DNA of 64,000 nucleotides from Leptospira tipperaryensis (GCF_001729245.1 NZ_CP015217.1:1242001-1306000); one strand, 5' to 3'. Positions 27,710 to 37,737 are shown, counted from the first letter of the stretch. Notes: generated by a model not told the origin, from the letters alone. Translations and numbers: made by a program.

Positions 27710-30106
27710 TTACGGCGAACAATTTCCGTTGTATTCGAAGGCGCCAATGGAATAACCAAAAGAACCCGTGGGAACCGGGGCAGGAAGTAAATTCGAAGTT
27801 CTGAGTGCACCTCTTATATCGCGCCGATAGATCTGAGCAATTGCAGGAGGATAGGCGGGATCAACCCCGCCGTAAACTGAGTTGCATTTCGAATTTGAAT
27901 TCAATAAAAAAACATCCAGATTTCCAAGTGGAGCAGGGAAGATCGGATCGTGACTAAAATTATTCTGAGTCGCATTTGTAAGAGGGGTGAGACAGAGAAA
28001 AGAATCCAACAACACATTGGGTTCGCTTCCACATACCTTAAACGGACCTCCGGGAGAAGAGTCGACCGCCGGATTACATCCAAGAAAATTATTTCCTCGG
28101 ATGTCCGAGGCGGTATTAACGTTATTTACGTTGTAGTTTAGACAGATTCGGTTTGTAGCCGATGGATTTGTAAGAATCTGATTGTTGACTAAGTTTAAAT
28201 TTAAGGCGCCGGTGCTTTGATGATGGATTCCGAACGATCTAGTAGTTCCCTTTCCGCCGTAGATCGTATTGTGAAAAACAAAGAAGTTCGGTGAATTGAT
28301 CGATAAGGCCTGAATACCGCTGGATGTTGTAGCCGTGACGGACGGGGTCCCGTTGACGTGGAAAGAATTGATGATATTATTCGCGATCACAAGAGTCTGA
28401 GTCGTGTTATTGGCCGCGTTGTTGATCGCAATTCCTATCGAAGAATCAAGACCGTCGTTTAGATTTAGGTGCGAGCCTCCGCTGATCGAGTTGTTCAGGA
28501 CAAAACCCTGAGTGTCGTTTAACAATCTTAATCCGACCGACATCGAATTACCGCTTCCACCTAGGATATAATTTCCCGTGATAAAAAAAGAATTTCTTAT
28601 ATTCGAAGCATAGATGCCCGACCTTGTGAGCAGCAAGCCGTAAGGCGCACTCGAAGCGGTTCCTATGATTATGTTTTTATCGATCGTAAGGGAAAATGCC
28701 CCCGTCGAAATATTGTCCAACCAAATGCCGGTGGAAACTCGGTTGTTAGGATTGGTAATGATCGTAAAGCCCTGAATTACAATATCGGAACCCAAAACCA
28801 AAGATCCGCCTGCGATCGGAGTGCACGAAGTGAGATCGCTTCCCCCACAAGCTCCAGCAGTAAGATTGTCTTGAATCGTTGTTTGATTCGCGGTGATATC
28901 TCGGGATTGAAAGTCCAAACTGAACCCGCCTAAGAGTTGGAGTTTGTCCTTTAAGATAATTCTATCGGAAAGAATGGAAATAGGATACGTTCCTTGAGAG
29001 ACGAGAACAAAACATGGAGTAATCGTGTTACACTGATTCACCGCATATTGAATACTATTACAAGAGGTAGCGACCGTAGCGCAGGAACCTGCGTTGGTTC
29101 CGGTTCCGTTTACATATTTAATTTGATTTGTGACGGCATAACTTGCAGGCTGCGGAAGATTAAAAGGACGGTTGGTGCCCGCTTCCGTACATCCTGAAAG
29201 TTGAATACACTGTCTAAGACCGTTGTTCCAGTTCGGATTGGGTCGGATCGTAAACGTATTCGCGCTATAATCGGCGACGGTCGGAGCAAAAGCCGATGCG
29301 CTCATATTTCCCATGCAAGGAGAAGGCGGCGCCGAAAAATTACAGCTCATCGGAGTCACCGGTTTTGAGAATGTAAAAACCACATTGTCATTGGATCCGA
29401 TCGCGGTTTCATTGACTGGCAACGAATCGATCAGACTCAAACAATTCACGTTAAGCGTCACTGGCGCTCCGTTCATCGTGCCTGAGGCTGGAGGAATCGT
29501 TTCTAACACGCAGGTATGTTTGTTCGGACTGGATAAAATCCCCGCAGAATAAGTGCCTAAATCCGGAACCTCAGCCGAAAATGAATAGGTTCCGTCGCCG
29601 GTAAGATTCAGAGTATCCACCGCTCCATTCCGAACCGAAAGAGTTCCCGTTGCCGAGCTTGCAATTCCGAAAACATTGAGATTGAGCTTAAAAAATTTCG
29701 TTCCACAGTTGATCTCTACAAGATTCGAGTCGGAACTAATAATTCCCGTAGGATTTGTGATTACGCATGCCTGACTCGGAATCGAGACCGGTTGTAAAAG
29801 AATCGAAACCGTAAATTCGGAATACTTTCTTTTCCTTCCCGCAAATTCAAAATCACCATTTCCGGTGATCAGAAGAGTTTCCGAATCTTGATTTCCTATT
29901 TTAAAGGAGGAACCATTTGCAAGCCCTTGCACTCGAATCTTTAAAGTAAGAGGGTCCTGCGCATTGGTGAGAAAATTGGAAAAGATTGCGGTATCAATGA
30001 GAGAGCTTCCATCCGGCTTTTGGATACAAGAGGAAAGAAACAAAAAGCTGAGTAGCAAAACTAAAAATGAAACAGGTAGATATCTGAATTTATAATATTT
30101 ATTCAT
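27710..30106 (-). CDS. Large lipoprotein with beta-sandwich and right-handed beta-helix regions
   Basis: The 798-residue protein starts with a lipoprotein signal (VSFLVLLLSFLFLSSC, Cys about residue 27). Residues about 50-230 hold two similar beta-sandwich modules (VQGLANGSSFKIGNQDSE… and VFGIASSATGTLSVRNGA…), then a Big_5-like module (FTFSKPVTPMSC, TIRPNPNWNN), then a parallel beta-helix region (VLVSQGTYPISILSDRIILKD, GFTIITNPNNRVSTGIWLDN, and repeated NN/NI turns). This is the architecture of Leptospira surface or periplasmic lipoproteins with DUF1565-like helices. Ligand unknown; many Cys are present. Confidence 0.75.
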   Translation of the reverse strand: MNKYYKFRYLPVSFLVLLLSFLFLSSCIQKPDGSSLIDTAIFSNFLTNAQDPLTLKIRVQGLANGSSFKIGNQDSETLLITGNGDFEFAGRKRKYSEFTVSILLQPVSIPSQACVITNPTGIISSDSNLVEINCGTKFFKLNLNVFGIASSATGTLSVRNGAVDTLNLTGDGTYSFSAEVPDLGTYSAGILSSPNKHTCVLETIPPASGTMNGAPVTLNVNCLSLIDSLPVNETAIGSNDNVVFTFSKPVTPMSCNFSAPPSPCMGNMSASAFAPTVADYSANTFTIRPNPNWNNGLRQCIQLSGCTEAGTNRPFNLPQPASYAVTNQIKYVNGTGTNAGSCATVATSCNSIQYAVNQCNTITPCFVLVSQGTYPISILSDRIILKDKLQLLGGFSLDFQSRDITANQTTIQDNLTAGACGGSDLTSCTPIAGGSLVLGSDIVIQGFTIITNPNNRVSTGIWLDNISTGAFSLTIDKNIIIGTASSAPYGLLLTRSGIYASNIRNSFFITGNYILGGSGNSMSVGLRLLNDTQGFVLNNSISGGSHLNLNDGLDSSIGIAINNAANNTTQTLVIANNIINSFHVNGTPSVTATTSSGIQALSINSPNFFVFHNTIYGGKGTTRSFGIHHQSTGALNLNLVNNQILTNPSATNRICLNYNVNNVNTASDIRGNNFLGCNPAVDSSPGGPFKVCGSEPNVLLDSFLCLTPLTNATQNNFSHDPIFPAPLGNLDVFLLNSNSKCNSVYGGVDPAYPPAIAQIYRRDIRGALRTSNLLPAPVPTGSFGYSIGAFEYNGNCSP

Positions 30107-30477
30107 CGATTTATAAAGAGGTAGCTCGAGAGAACAACAAATGTAGGAGTTCTATTTTATTTCACTTTTTCAAGTTTGGATTCACATCTTATAGGAAAGG
30201 AATTCGCAAAAGATTTATAGAATCATCAGGGGAGTTTTTCAAAAAGAGATTCGGGTGGCGGATGCTCAGGTGAATTTAGGAAAGATGGGAGAATCGGCTT
30301 TTAAAGCCGTTTTGTAATCTTAGAATTTTTAATTTTTCTTCCCTCGCGTTTATTAAATCGGAGAAATAAAAATCGGGTCCGAGGAAAGAAAAAGATCTTT
30401 CCAAACCGTTTCTGTTTAGGATCCGATTTTCACAAGATCCGCTTACGAAAGAAAACTCCGAGTTGTGATCAAAAATA
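30107..30477. terminator. Intergenic region with a likely terminator for the propeller-protein gene
   Basis: AAATCGGGTCC (from about 30368) pairs with GGATCCGATTT (to about 30430), a long-loop hairpin just beyond the 30478 stop on the minus strand. CGGCTTTTAAAGCCG at 30295-30309 followed by TTTT is a variant of the dispersed palindromes, and GTAGGAGTTCT at 30143 is a half copy. No gene is seen. Confidence 0.45.
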
Positions 30478-31530
30478 TCATTCTAAGATTTTTTGAAACA
30501 TGGAGTCCTCGGAAATGGAAAAGCTAAGAAAATCGCTTCCGTGGGTAGCAAACAGAAAGTTTCCTTTTTTGGAGACTGACTTTAAGGAATCAAAACAATA
30601 CAATTCATTTCGACGAGAATCGTATTCTTCTTCCTCGCCCCCATCATCCGACTCCGAGGATCGTTTTAAGACTTTTGACGGGATCTCGACATATTCTTTT
30701 GATTCTCTTTTTTCAAAAAGTTCAAACAGAGGAAGGATCTTTTTTTCCTTTCGATCTACATAAGCGTACGAATAATCAAAACAACAAAGAATATTTCCAT
30801 CCGAAAGAGGGAGGCAATTCACCGGACGATGGCGAATTGAAATCGGATCGCCGATCGCTTGTAGGTCCTTGTCCAAGAGAAGGAGAGAAGAAAATTCTTT
30901 TTTCCCTTTCTTTGTCTCGCCGTAGAGAACGATTTCCTCTCCGTTTAGAAATATTTTGGAGGGTTTAAAATCGGGGAAACTCCTTTTTTCTACTTCTTTC
31001 AAACGACCTTCCAACGTGGAAAACGTATATAAGAATTCACTGTTATTGCTGAGTAAAAAATGATCCCCAAAAGGAACCAGTTTTTCCACATAACCCTCGT
31101 CTATCTTTTGTCTCTGAAGCGGTTGAATCGAATCCGGCTTTTTTAAATCCACAATTCCGACTCCCTCCCAATTCATCGCGAGAATCGCTTGGTCCGATGA
31201 AATTTGCAGGTCATAGAGATCGTATCCCAATAAAATAAAGGATTCTAAAAACTTAGGATTTGAGATTTCGGTAAGATCGAATTCATGAAGCGCTCTTCGA
31301 CTTTCCGTCGCGTAGAGTTTGTTTTCTTGGATCGCAAGGCTTCCAATTGCATTTTTAAATCGGATCGAACGGACGTGTTTTGGATCCGAGGGCTCGGTCA
31401 GATCGAGGATATGAATTTCACGAGCGCTTCCGTACAACTCGCAAACAAACGCGTGACTTTTATAAATTACGAATCGATTCGCGGAGCTAAGAGAAATTCT
31501 TTTTAAAAGTTTTAACTGTGCTTGATACAT
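30478..31530 (-). CDS. LVIVD-like beta-propeller protein
   Basis: The 350-residue protein has repeated units of the LVIVD kind (IHILDLTEPSDPKHVRSI, LHEFDLTEISNPKFLESF, VGIVDLKKPDSIQPL), spaced about 40-45 residues, a pattern that builds a beta-propeller. No signal peptide is visible, so it looks cytosolic. It follows the 1164-residue TPR protein gene by 10 bases, with GAGGATAG (using the upstream stop region) as ribosome site, so translation is probably coupled. The acidic Glu/Asp stretch near residue 305 is unusual. Function unknown. Confidence 0.72.
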   Translation of the reverse strand: MYQAQLKLLKRISLSSANRFVIYKSHAFVCELYGSAREIHILDLTEPSDPKHVRSIRFKNAIGSLAIQENKLYATESRRALHEFDLTEISNPKFLESFILLGYDLYDLQISSDQAILAMNWEGVGIVDLKKPDSIQPLQRQKIDEGYVEKLVPFGDHFLLSNNSEFLYTFSTLEGRLKEVEKRSFPDFKPSKIFLNGEEIVLYGETKKGKKEFSSLLLLDKDLQAIGDPISIRHRPVNCLPLSDGNILCCFDYSYAYVDRKEKKILPLFELFEKRESKEYVEIPSKVLKRSSESDDGGEEEEYDSRRNELYCFDSLKSVSKKGNFLFATHGSDFLSFSISEDSMFQKILE

Positions 31531-31540
31531 AGAACTATCC

Positions 31541-34500
31541 TCAATTGAGAGAGTTTAGAAATTCTTGATATGTTTGGTGTTCGCTGATCGCTGAAAAATC
31601 GGTTTCGGCGAGAATTTTTTTCCGATTGTAAACTTCTGGTTCGATTTGGACCGCTTCCCGCAAATGAACCACCGCTTCGGATGCGTCTTCCAGCCTCGAA
31701 TACAAACAAGCCGCGTTGAATTTTGCCATAGCGAAGTATTTACGAAAAATCGTAGCGTATTGTTCGTTGATATCGGGTCCGAGAATTTTCTCCATGTCCA
31801 AAGCGGATTCGTCCTTTTGATAATCGAAACGACTCCAATCCATCGAAAAAAGATTTTGAAAGATGTCTTTCGCCTTTTCTAAATTTCCATTTTGGATATG
31901 GATCACTCCTAAGTTTCCGGCGATCAAAACGTATTCCGGTTTACGAGAATCCGTTTTTAGAAGGATTTGATCCGTAAGCTCTTCCAATTCTTTTAGGCGG
32001 TCCTCGTTTTGAAAGGCCCAGTAGACAGAGAGAAAACAATGGATGATCGTTTCGTTCTCCAGAGTTTTTACCGCTTTTACGATCGGCTTTGAATTTTTCT
32101 TTTCCTTTAAAAGAATGAAAAGATTTTTTGCGAGTTCTTTGGATGCTACGTCTTTGTAATTTCTGATAAAGTAAGAAAGATGATCTAAGAATAGCGGATG
32201 ATCATAGAGTTTCTCTTTTAAAAAAGGATCTTGATAAAAAAGTTTTAAATAGGGGAATATCGCGCTTTCCTCGGTTTCCCATTCTAAAGCTTGAAAAATA
32301 GAAGATTCAAATTGTTTCGAATTTTTGATCAACTTGGAAACAAGAATCAAATTTAAGGAAGAATTTCCCGGTCTTAGATGTGAAATTATCTTTTCCGGAG
32401 AAAGTGTGTCTAACGTCGCTAAGGTCTTAAATTCTTCTGATTTTTCTTTTAGAAATTTTTCCTGTTCGGAGAGGACGATCTCTGAATATTCTTCCTCCAA
32501 GACCTTGGAAAACAAATCCATCCGAAAGGAACTGAGTTGCCCCGCAAATTTTCCATCGGTGTAAAAATGTTTCTCAAAAAGTTTGTTAGCCTTTTCGTAA
32601 AATGCATAGATTTCTTCCAAGGAGACGCGACTCCAATCCTGATGCGATTGCAGACAGAAGAGGAAAAAGGTTTTGTTGAGAACGTAATCCTCGTTCCAAA
32701 GAATCGGAAGGATCGTTTTCAATTCTTCCATCGCGTTTTTTAATCCGTATTTGCTTTCGATCGTCTTTGTTTTTAAAAAAAGTAAGAACGCATTTTTTGG
32801 TAACTCTTGGAGCGTTTGTTTGAGAATTTCCTCGGTGTTTTCCTTTGATTTTGCAAAGGCTTCGACTGCCTTCGCCGAAATTCCGAGTTCGAGGACCTCT
32901 TGTAATTCTTGAGTGAAAGAAATCTGCGGTTTTAGAAGAGTCAGGATCTCTGTGACTTCGGCGATAATTGAAAAGAAATTTTCTTCGTTCTTCTTCGCCG
33001 ATTTCTTTTTGGATTCGAGGTAGAAGAGTGCGAATCTTTGCAAAAGATCGGAAGGTTTGTCTTTGAGAGCTTGGAGGAAAGCGTAAAAGATCGAATTTCT
33101 ATCGTTTCTCTTTTCTATGTTTTCGTAATAGAGTTGAAACCCGGGTAAACTGTCATAGAGGAGTGATTCCCAGGTGGAAGATGAGTTGAGAGAATCCGAA
33201 GAATTTTCAGCAACTTCCGCGAAACGCTCCCATCGATTTGCGGGGGCCTGTTTGGACCACTTCGCGTAAAAGTCTTCCATATAAAATTCATTTCTTTTGT
33301 GAAGTTCGTGGATCAGAGGATGAATGTCTTCCGCTCCGATCTCGTAAAAAACGGGGGCGAGGTTTAGCGTAACGTCTTCGTTGTAGTGGTCCGAGTTGTA
33401 TCTTTCCAAAACGTCGGTTAGAACGGGGACCACAACTTTGGCTTGTTTTCCGAGAACGGTAAGTCGGTCTTCGAAGATAAAATCCCAAGAATCGCCGAAC
33501 CAAGGAAATTTTTCCGGCATACAGCGCACGAGACCGATTATCTGTTTTATATATTCTTCGGTGGCGTTTTTTAGAATGGGACTGGTTTTTGATTCCCAGT
33601 CGTCGAGGGTCAGACGAGTTCGAATTTCCATCGCTCTGAGTTTAAAACCCGGATGAGGAAGTTCCTGCAATCGATGAAGTGAGTTTTCAAAAGGAATCCG
33701 AAGTTCTTCTCTGTGTTTGTTCGGAATTCCCAAATAAGAATCCACGAGTGTATATGAGAATTCTTGAATGTATGGAAGCGCTTTTTCATACAAGTCTTCG
33801 AGGGGCTGCGGAGAATTTAGAAAGATTTCCTTTTGAAAATCTTTTGCGGTTTCTAAATGGAGATCCGGATTGAGATCCGCGAGTTGCCAAAAAAAACGGG
33901 AAAAATAAGAGGAAGGATAGAGTTGAACCTTTTTCCAAAACGCCGATAAGTCCAATTCTTTCAAACCAGGGTTTTGGATTTCGGCTGAGTTTAGATCGGA
34001 GTCTGTGATCTCATCGTTTACGGACGGTCTTTTCCAATCCGGTTTTCCGATCACGGTGTTTGTTCTTTGAAGAGATTGTTTTCCCGCCTGTAGGAGCAAT
34101 TCTTTCCATTCCGGATGAGAGTTTACGAGTTCCAAAAGACTTTTGTATTCTTTGAGATCCGGTTCTTCCAAATACGCAAGAGCAAAAAGAAACTCTTCAC
34201 TCGGAGACGCGGCGGCCCCCGTTCGTGAAACGGATTCGTAAATCGAAAAGTGCGGATTCTCTTTTAAGGACTCGAGTTCGATCGGTGGAATTACCTCCAA
34301 AAGAAAAGGTTTTCCCTTGTAGTCGTAACAGTCTTGAGAATCGATCAGAACGTAAAACGGAAACACTTTTGGAATTTTTGCAAATCGTTCTTCCGAAAAA
34401 AGGGCTTGGACGATCTCGCCGATCATCTTCGAAAACAAAAGAAGTTTTGTATGAACGTGAAGATCGTTTCCTTTTACTTTTTTTCCTCGGAAAGAAATCG

Positions 34501-35035
34501 GATATTTTCCTTTTTTGAGGTCATAAATAAAATCGTAATAATCGGAGGATTCTTCCGGAGGATAAGAATCTTCGTCCCAGATCATTTCATGGTTGAGGCC
34601 GAAAGCGGAAGAGGTCGTTTCTTCGGAGGGTTCAAAGTGAACGGAGTCCATAACCGCGTTGCAAAATTCATAATCGGACATTTTAAAAAGAAATCCATTG
34701 AACGGTTTAAAACGATGTTTGAGGAGATGGTCCTCCGTTAAACTTTCTTCCAGATTTTCTAAGATTCTTTCGATGCGGCTTGGCAGAGGCTCCGCAAAAT
34801 GAAACGCGGAGTTCATCTCTTGGAAGTGTGTGGATAAATTCTTTATGGAGTTTGGATCTTCCTCGTAGTGAAAGTCGGCGGGTTTTCCTTTTTTTCTTTG
34901 GTTTCCCTCTTCTTCAAAAATGGAGGATAAGAATACAAACGCGCCCTCGAAGTCATAACGATCCAGAAGACGCCAATATTCCGTGTCGTAATCGGAAGCG
35001 GATTCATTCTTTGTAAGGGAAGGTTTTATAATCAT
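31541..35035 (-). CDS. Large TPR/HEAT-like protein of unknown function
   Basis: The 1164-residue protein has no signal peptide. Its first 330 residues (ending near FPFYVLIDSQDCYDYKGK) look like an unknown globular domain. Residues about 440-640 are helical HEAT-like sequence (HRLQELPHPGFKLRAMEI, VVVPVLTDVLERYNSD), and the C-terminus has TPR repeats ending in the 'TPR end-of-group' pattern (NAACLYSRLEDASEAVVHLR, then TDFSAISEHQTYQEFL). AGAGG precedes the ATG. It is co-transcribed with the propeller gene, so a scaffold-plus-propeller complex is possible. No domain names beyond the repeats. Confidence 0.72.
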   Translation of the reverse strand: MIIKPSLTKNESASDYDTEYWRLLDRYDFEGAFVFLSSIFEEEGNQRKKGKPADFHYEEDPNSIKNLSTHFQEMNSAFHFAEPLPSRIERILENLEESLTEDHLLKHRFKPFNGFLFKMSDYEFCNAVMDSVHFEPSEETTSSAFGLNHEMIWDEDSYPPEESSDYYDFIYDLKKGKYPISFRGKKVKGNDLHVHTKLLLFSKMIGEIVQALFSEERFAKIPKVFPFYVLIDSQDCYDYKGKPFLLEVIPPIELESLKENPHFSIYESVSRTGAAASPSEEFLFALAYLEEPDLKEYKSLLELVNSHPEWKELLLQAGKQSLQRTNTVIGKPDWKRPSVNDEITDSDLNSAEIQNPGLKELDLSAFWKKVQLYPSSYFSRFFWQLADLNPDLHLETAKDFQKEIFLNSPQPLEDLYEKALPYIQEFSYTLVDSYLGIPNKHREELRIPFENSLHRLQELPHPGFKLRAMEIRTRLTLDDWESKTSPILKNATEEYIKQIIGLVRCMPEKFPWFGDSWDFIFEDRLTVLGKQAKVVVPVLTDVLERYNSDHYNEDVTLNLAPVFYEIGAEDIHPLIHELHKRNEFYMEDFYAKWSKQAPANRWERFAEVAENSSDSLNSSSTWESLLYDSLPGFQLYYENIEKRNDRNSIFYAFLQALKDKPSDLLQRFALFYLESKKKSAKKNEENFFSIIAEVTEILTLLKPQISFTQELQEVLELGISAKAVEAFAKSKENTEEILKQTLQELPKNAFLLFLKTKTIESKYGLKNAMEELKTILPILWNEDYVLNKTFFLFCLQSHQDWSRVSLEEIYAFYEKANKLFEKHFYTDGKFAGQLSSFRMDLFSKVLEEEYSEIVLSEQEKFLKEKSEEFKTLATLDTLSPEKIISHLRPGNSSLNLILVSKLIKNSKQFESSIFQALEWETEESAIFPYLKLFYQDPFLKEKLYDHPLFLDHLSYFIRNYKDVASKELAKNLFILLKEKKNSKPIVKAVKTLENETIIHCFLSVYWAFQNEDRLKELEELTDQILLKTDSRKPEYVLIAGNLGVIHIQNGNLEKAKDIFQNLFSMDWSRFDYQKDESALDMEKILGPDINEQYATIFRKYFAMAKFNAACLYSRLEDASEAVVHLREAVQIEPEVYNRKKILAETDFSAISEHQTYQEFLNSLN

Positions 35036-35497
35036 TCGATAAGCCTCTTTGTCGTTTTAGAAAAATAAAATCCAGGTTCGAGTCCGATTTCTAACGTAAC
35101 AACTCGAAGGTGGATTTCTTCTTCCGATTTTTTTTTAATCATTCTGAAAAATGAATTTCTATCGTAAGAATCATTGGAAAGAGGGAAGTAAAATTTGAAT
35201 TTTTGAAAGGTGTGGAGACTATCGTTTTATCGCGTGTAAGAGACGGATAAGAAAATGCGTTTTCCGGAATTATCGATCGAGATATTGAATTACAATTTGA
35301 TGAGAATGAATGGAGCTGGAGCCTTTAGGCTCATTGGGGACCGAACTCCGATAGTTCAGAAAAACAGAATGTATCAATTATCATACGGTACCTGTAACTT
35401 CAGAAAGAATGACTGATTTGTCTCAAAGAGAGTCGTCGAAAGACTGCCTTTCTTTTTATGAAATCGGATTCCGCATCCAAAGAAAGAAGTTTTGAAT
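35036..35497. other. Intergenic region without a recognised gene
   Basis: Probably holds the promoter of the large TPR gene (minus strand). I see no palindrome of the dispersed families and no ORF with protein-like composition. A T-arm-like GGTTCGAGTCC at 35076 has no tRNA around it. Confidence 0.4.
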
Positions 35498-35883
35498 TTA
35501 AGGAACGATGATTTTTTTAAATATGTGATTGTCCGAAAAACCACCGACCCCATCTAAGACTCGATAAGAACTCACAACGATACAAGCGTTGTTGTATGTT
35601 CGAGTATCGAAGGTTTGCATTGTGGTGGAATGGGATCCGATCGAAACGGGGATGGGAGGTTCTTCCATACCGAGTTCAGTGTACGTGAATGGAGTCGGAG
35701 GAGTGGAACTGATTTCCTTAGAAGATTTCCCAAAAGAATTCGAAAGGAATCTTGGTATTTCGATCCTGCCTGACAGAACAGATCCAGACTCGCAAGGACG
35801 AGGATCGTCCCTGTTTGTAAAAGACGGGAACGAGAACGTTTTCGTGTAGGACGTTTTTGCTTAGAACCTTTTGTTTCTTTCAT
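35498..35883 (-). pseudogene. Frameshifted small lipoprotein gene
   Basis: From ATG 35883 the frame reads MKETKGSKQKRPTRKRS then RLLQTGTILVLASLDLFC, a lipoprotein-like signal, then QAGSK. At the AAA run near 35758-35760 the reading must shift by one base to continue with IPRFLSNSFGKSSKEISS, TELGMEEPPIPV and YNNACIVVSSYRVLDG, ending at the TAA 35498-35500. Adding one A to the run gives a single intact protein of about 128 residues. The interval length (386) is not a multiple of three, as expected. A real mutation or a sequencing error are both possible. Confidence 0.55.
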
Positions 35884-36001
35884 TCTGGTAAGCTTTTTTA
35901 GTAAGACAATTCTCAATTTTATGCCGTTTCCTATAAACACGATGGCTTTTGCCCTTGTTGCCTTGTGATCGGAATACGTTATTCGTCTTTGTAGGATATA
36001 A

Positions 36002-36124
36002 AAGAAATTGAATCCACTTTGTCCAATCCGAATTCAAGATTTATGGAAAGACGGTGAAGGAAAACTTGCCGTGGGTGCAAAACGTATTCCAAAAATAAAA
36101 TATGATGATCTCATTGTAACTTAG
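36002..36124 (+). pseudogene. Short C-terminal gene remnant
   Basis: A frame of about 40 codons reads …LCPIRIQDLWKDGEGKLAV and AKRIPKIKYDDLIVT and then stops at 36122-36124. Composition is protein-like, but an in-frame TAA lies at 35999 and no start is apparent. It may be the end of a lost gene. Family not recognised. Confidence 0.3.
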
Positions 36125-36236
36125 TGATCTTTCTGAGCAGTGAACTCGTGGCAGAGAAGTTTATAATTTCCGGAAGGGCGTTTTTTTGGGATCGAGACAA
36201 GATTCTACATTGTAAATGGGCAATTGTCTTTCAAAA

Positions 36237-36388
36237 GTAGGAACTCCTGCAAATTGTCACTTGTAGAAAGATTGAGGATCGTTTTGTAAAACGTTGAAGT
36301 CGCAGGTCTTGCTTTGTTGAAAATGTAGGAACTCCAATCTTTTCTCCGAACACAGACAAAGACCACCTTTCCAATGTAGGAACTCCCG
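36237..36388. repeat. Three solo GTAGGAACTCC palindromes
   Basis: AGTAGGAACTCCTGC at 36237, TGTAGGAACTCCAATC at 36324 and TGTAGGAACTCCCGC at 36375 are copies of the GTAGGAACTCCTAC core in one orientation within 150 bases, upstream of the Fis-type regulator gene. They fill much of the gap 36125-36564. Confidence 0.6.
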
Positions 36389-36564
36389 CAAAAAACCTCT
36401 GCACAAAAAAACACTTTTTGAGATCCCGCTTCGGCCCGGGTTTTCAACCCGAATCTTTTTCGGAAACCCGCATCTAACGCGAAAAAAGAGAGGAATTTTC
36501 TTCCCATCCGGAAAATAAGAGTATTCTGACGCCGATTCGGCATTTGAGAATCCCGCCATCCTGC

Positions 36565-37737
36565 ATGAAAATAGAAGCGATTTATAGATACTTTCTCATC
36601 ACTCCGGCGACTCATCTCCCGGTGATCAATGAGTCGGGAGATCTCATCGGTCTCTTGTCTCGCAAATTGATTCAGATGGAAATGGCCGACCTGAGTTCCT
36701 CCGACCGGGAATATGCACAACTTCCGGATTCTTTTTTAGAAACGGAAATCCCGGAATCCTTCTTTCAATACTTTCAGAGACAAAAATCGATTCCGGTTCT
36801 CGCCAAAACCGGGGAAAAAAAAGAAGAATGGGATAAGGTCCAGGTTATGGCCGGTCTCGGAAAACTCGTCTCTGAAAACCGCGCACCCGAACTTCCGACC
36901 GAAGAAAAAAAACAGGAATTAGAGCAGAGTTCTCGTTCTTGGTTTATGGAGTTGATCCTCCAGAATTTTCCGGACGGACTTTTGGCGACGGATCTCGAAG
37001 GGAGTTCTATTTTTTACAACGAAACCTTTGAACAGACGATTCTTACCAAAAAATATTTCCGGGATTCGATTCTCCAGGCGGAGAGATTGCTCAAGGAAAT
37101 GAGTAAGAATCTTCTGGCCAATTATTTAAAGACCAACGAACTCCGCCTCGAAGGAAGTTCTCCTTTTTCCCTTCAGACCTACGTAAACGAACTCGAGTGC
37201 AACGTTCGGATCATCGTTCTCAAACAAGGACCGAAGATCGTAGGTTATCTTTATCATTTTGTATCTCCTCGTTCCGGGCTCGGACAACAGGATGCGAATG
37301 GTCTGGAATTTCCCTCCGTTAGCGACGCTTTCCTGCAAAAGCTTCCTCTGGAAACGATGCTCAAGGAAGTCGAGAGCGCGTTTATCTTTCATTCTCTCAA
37401 AGCCAACCAAGACAATATTTCTCATACCGCTCTGGCGCTCGGAGTTCCTCGAACCACACTTCAAAATCGGATCAAATTTTTAGAACTTCAGAACCGTTAT
37501 TCGCTTCAGAGGGAGAATCCGATTCCCCGTAAAAAAGCGAATTCTTCCCCCGTTGTTGAAAGTGATTCTTTGGAAAAGGTCGCGAAGAATGGAGAATCTT
37601 CTTCCGGGCAGAAACCTTCTTCTCCATCTAAGAAAAAAGGGAAGAATGCTTCGAAGTCATCCTCTCCATCCAAGAAAGGTTCTTCTTCGAAGTCGGCGTT
37701 TTCCAAGACTCCGGCAAAAAAAAGAAAGCAACGTTGA
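36565..37737 (+). CDS. PAS-like regulator with Fis-type helix-turn-helix and Lys/Ser-rich tail
   Basis: From ATG 36565 (MKIEAIYRYF) the protein has 390 residues; a TTG at 36544 would add seven. The N-terminus (ATHLPVINESGDLIGLLSRK) looks like part of a CBS domain, residues about 130-240 are PAS-like (NFPDGLLATDLEGSSIFYNE), and about 275-310 is a Fis-type HTH (HSLKANQDNISHTALALGVPRTTLQNRIKFLEL-like). The last 75 residues are Lys/Ser/Pro-rich with SPSKK repeats. There is no AAA+ domain, so it is not a full sigma-54 activator. It precedes rho by 145 bases. Confidence 0.75.
   Translation: MKIEAIYRYFLITPATHLPVINESGDLIGLLSRKLIQMEMADLSSSDREYAQLPDSFLETEIPESFFQYFQRQKSIPVLAKTGEKKEEWDKVQVMAGLGKLVSENRAPELPTEEKKQELEQSSRSWFMELILQNFPDGLLATDLEGSSIFYNETFEQTILTKKYFRDSILQAERLLKEMSKNLLANYLKTNELRLEGSSPFSLQTYVNELECNVRIIVLKQGPKIVGYLYHFVSPRSGLGQQDANGLEFPSVSDAFLQKLPLETMLKEVESAFIFHSLKANQDNISHTALALGVPRTTLQNRIKFLELQNRYSLQRENPIPRKKANSSPVVESDSLEKVAKNGESSSGQKPSSPSKKKGKNASKSSSPSKKGSSSKSAFSKTPAKKRKQR

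Noticed and set aside
35065..35090. tRNA T-arm-like GGTTCGAGTCC
   Set aside because: The 5-bp stem and the rest of a cloverleaf cannot be formed around it.
36205..36720. 171-codon minus ORF
   Set aside because: Its codons run across three GTAGGAACTCC palindromes and antisense to the regulator start.
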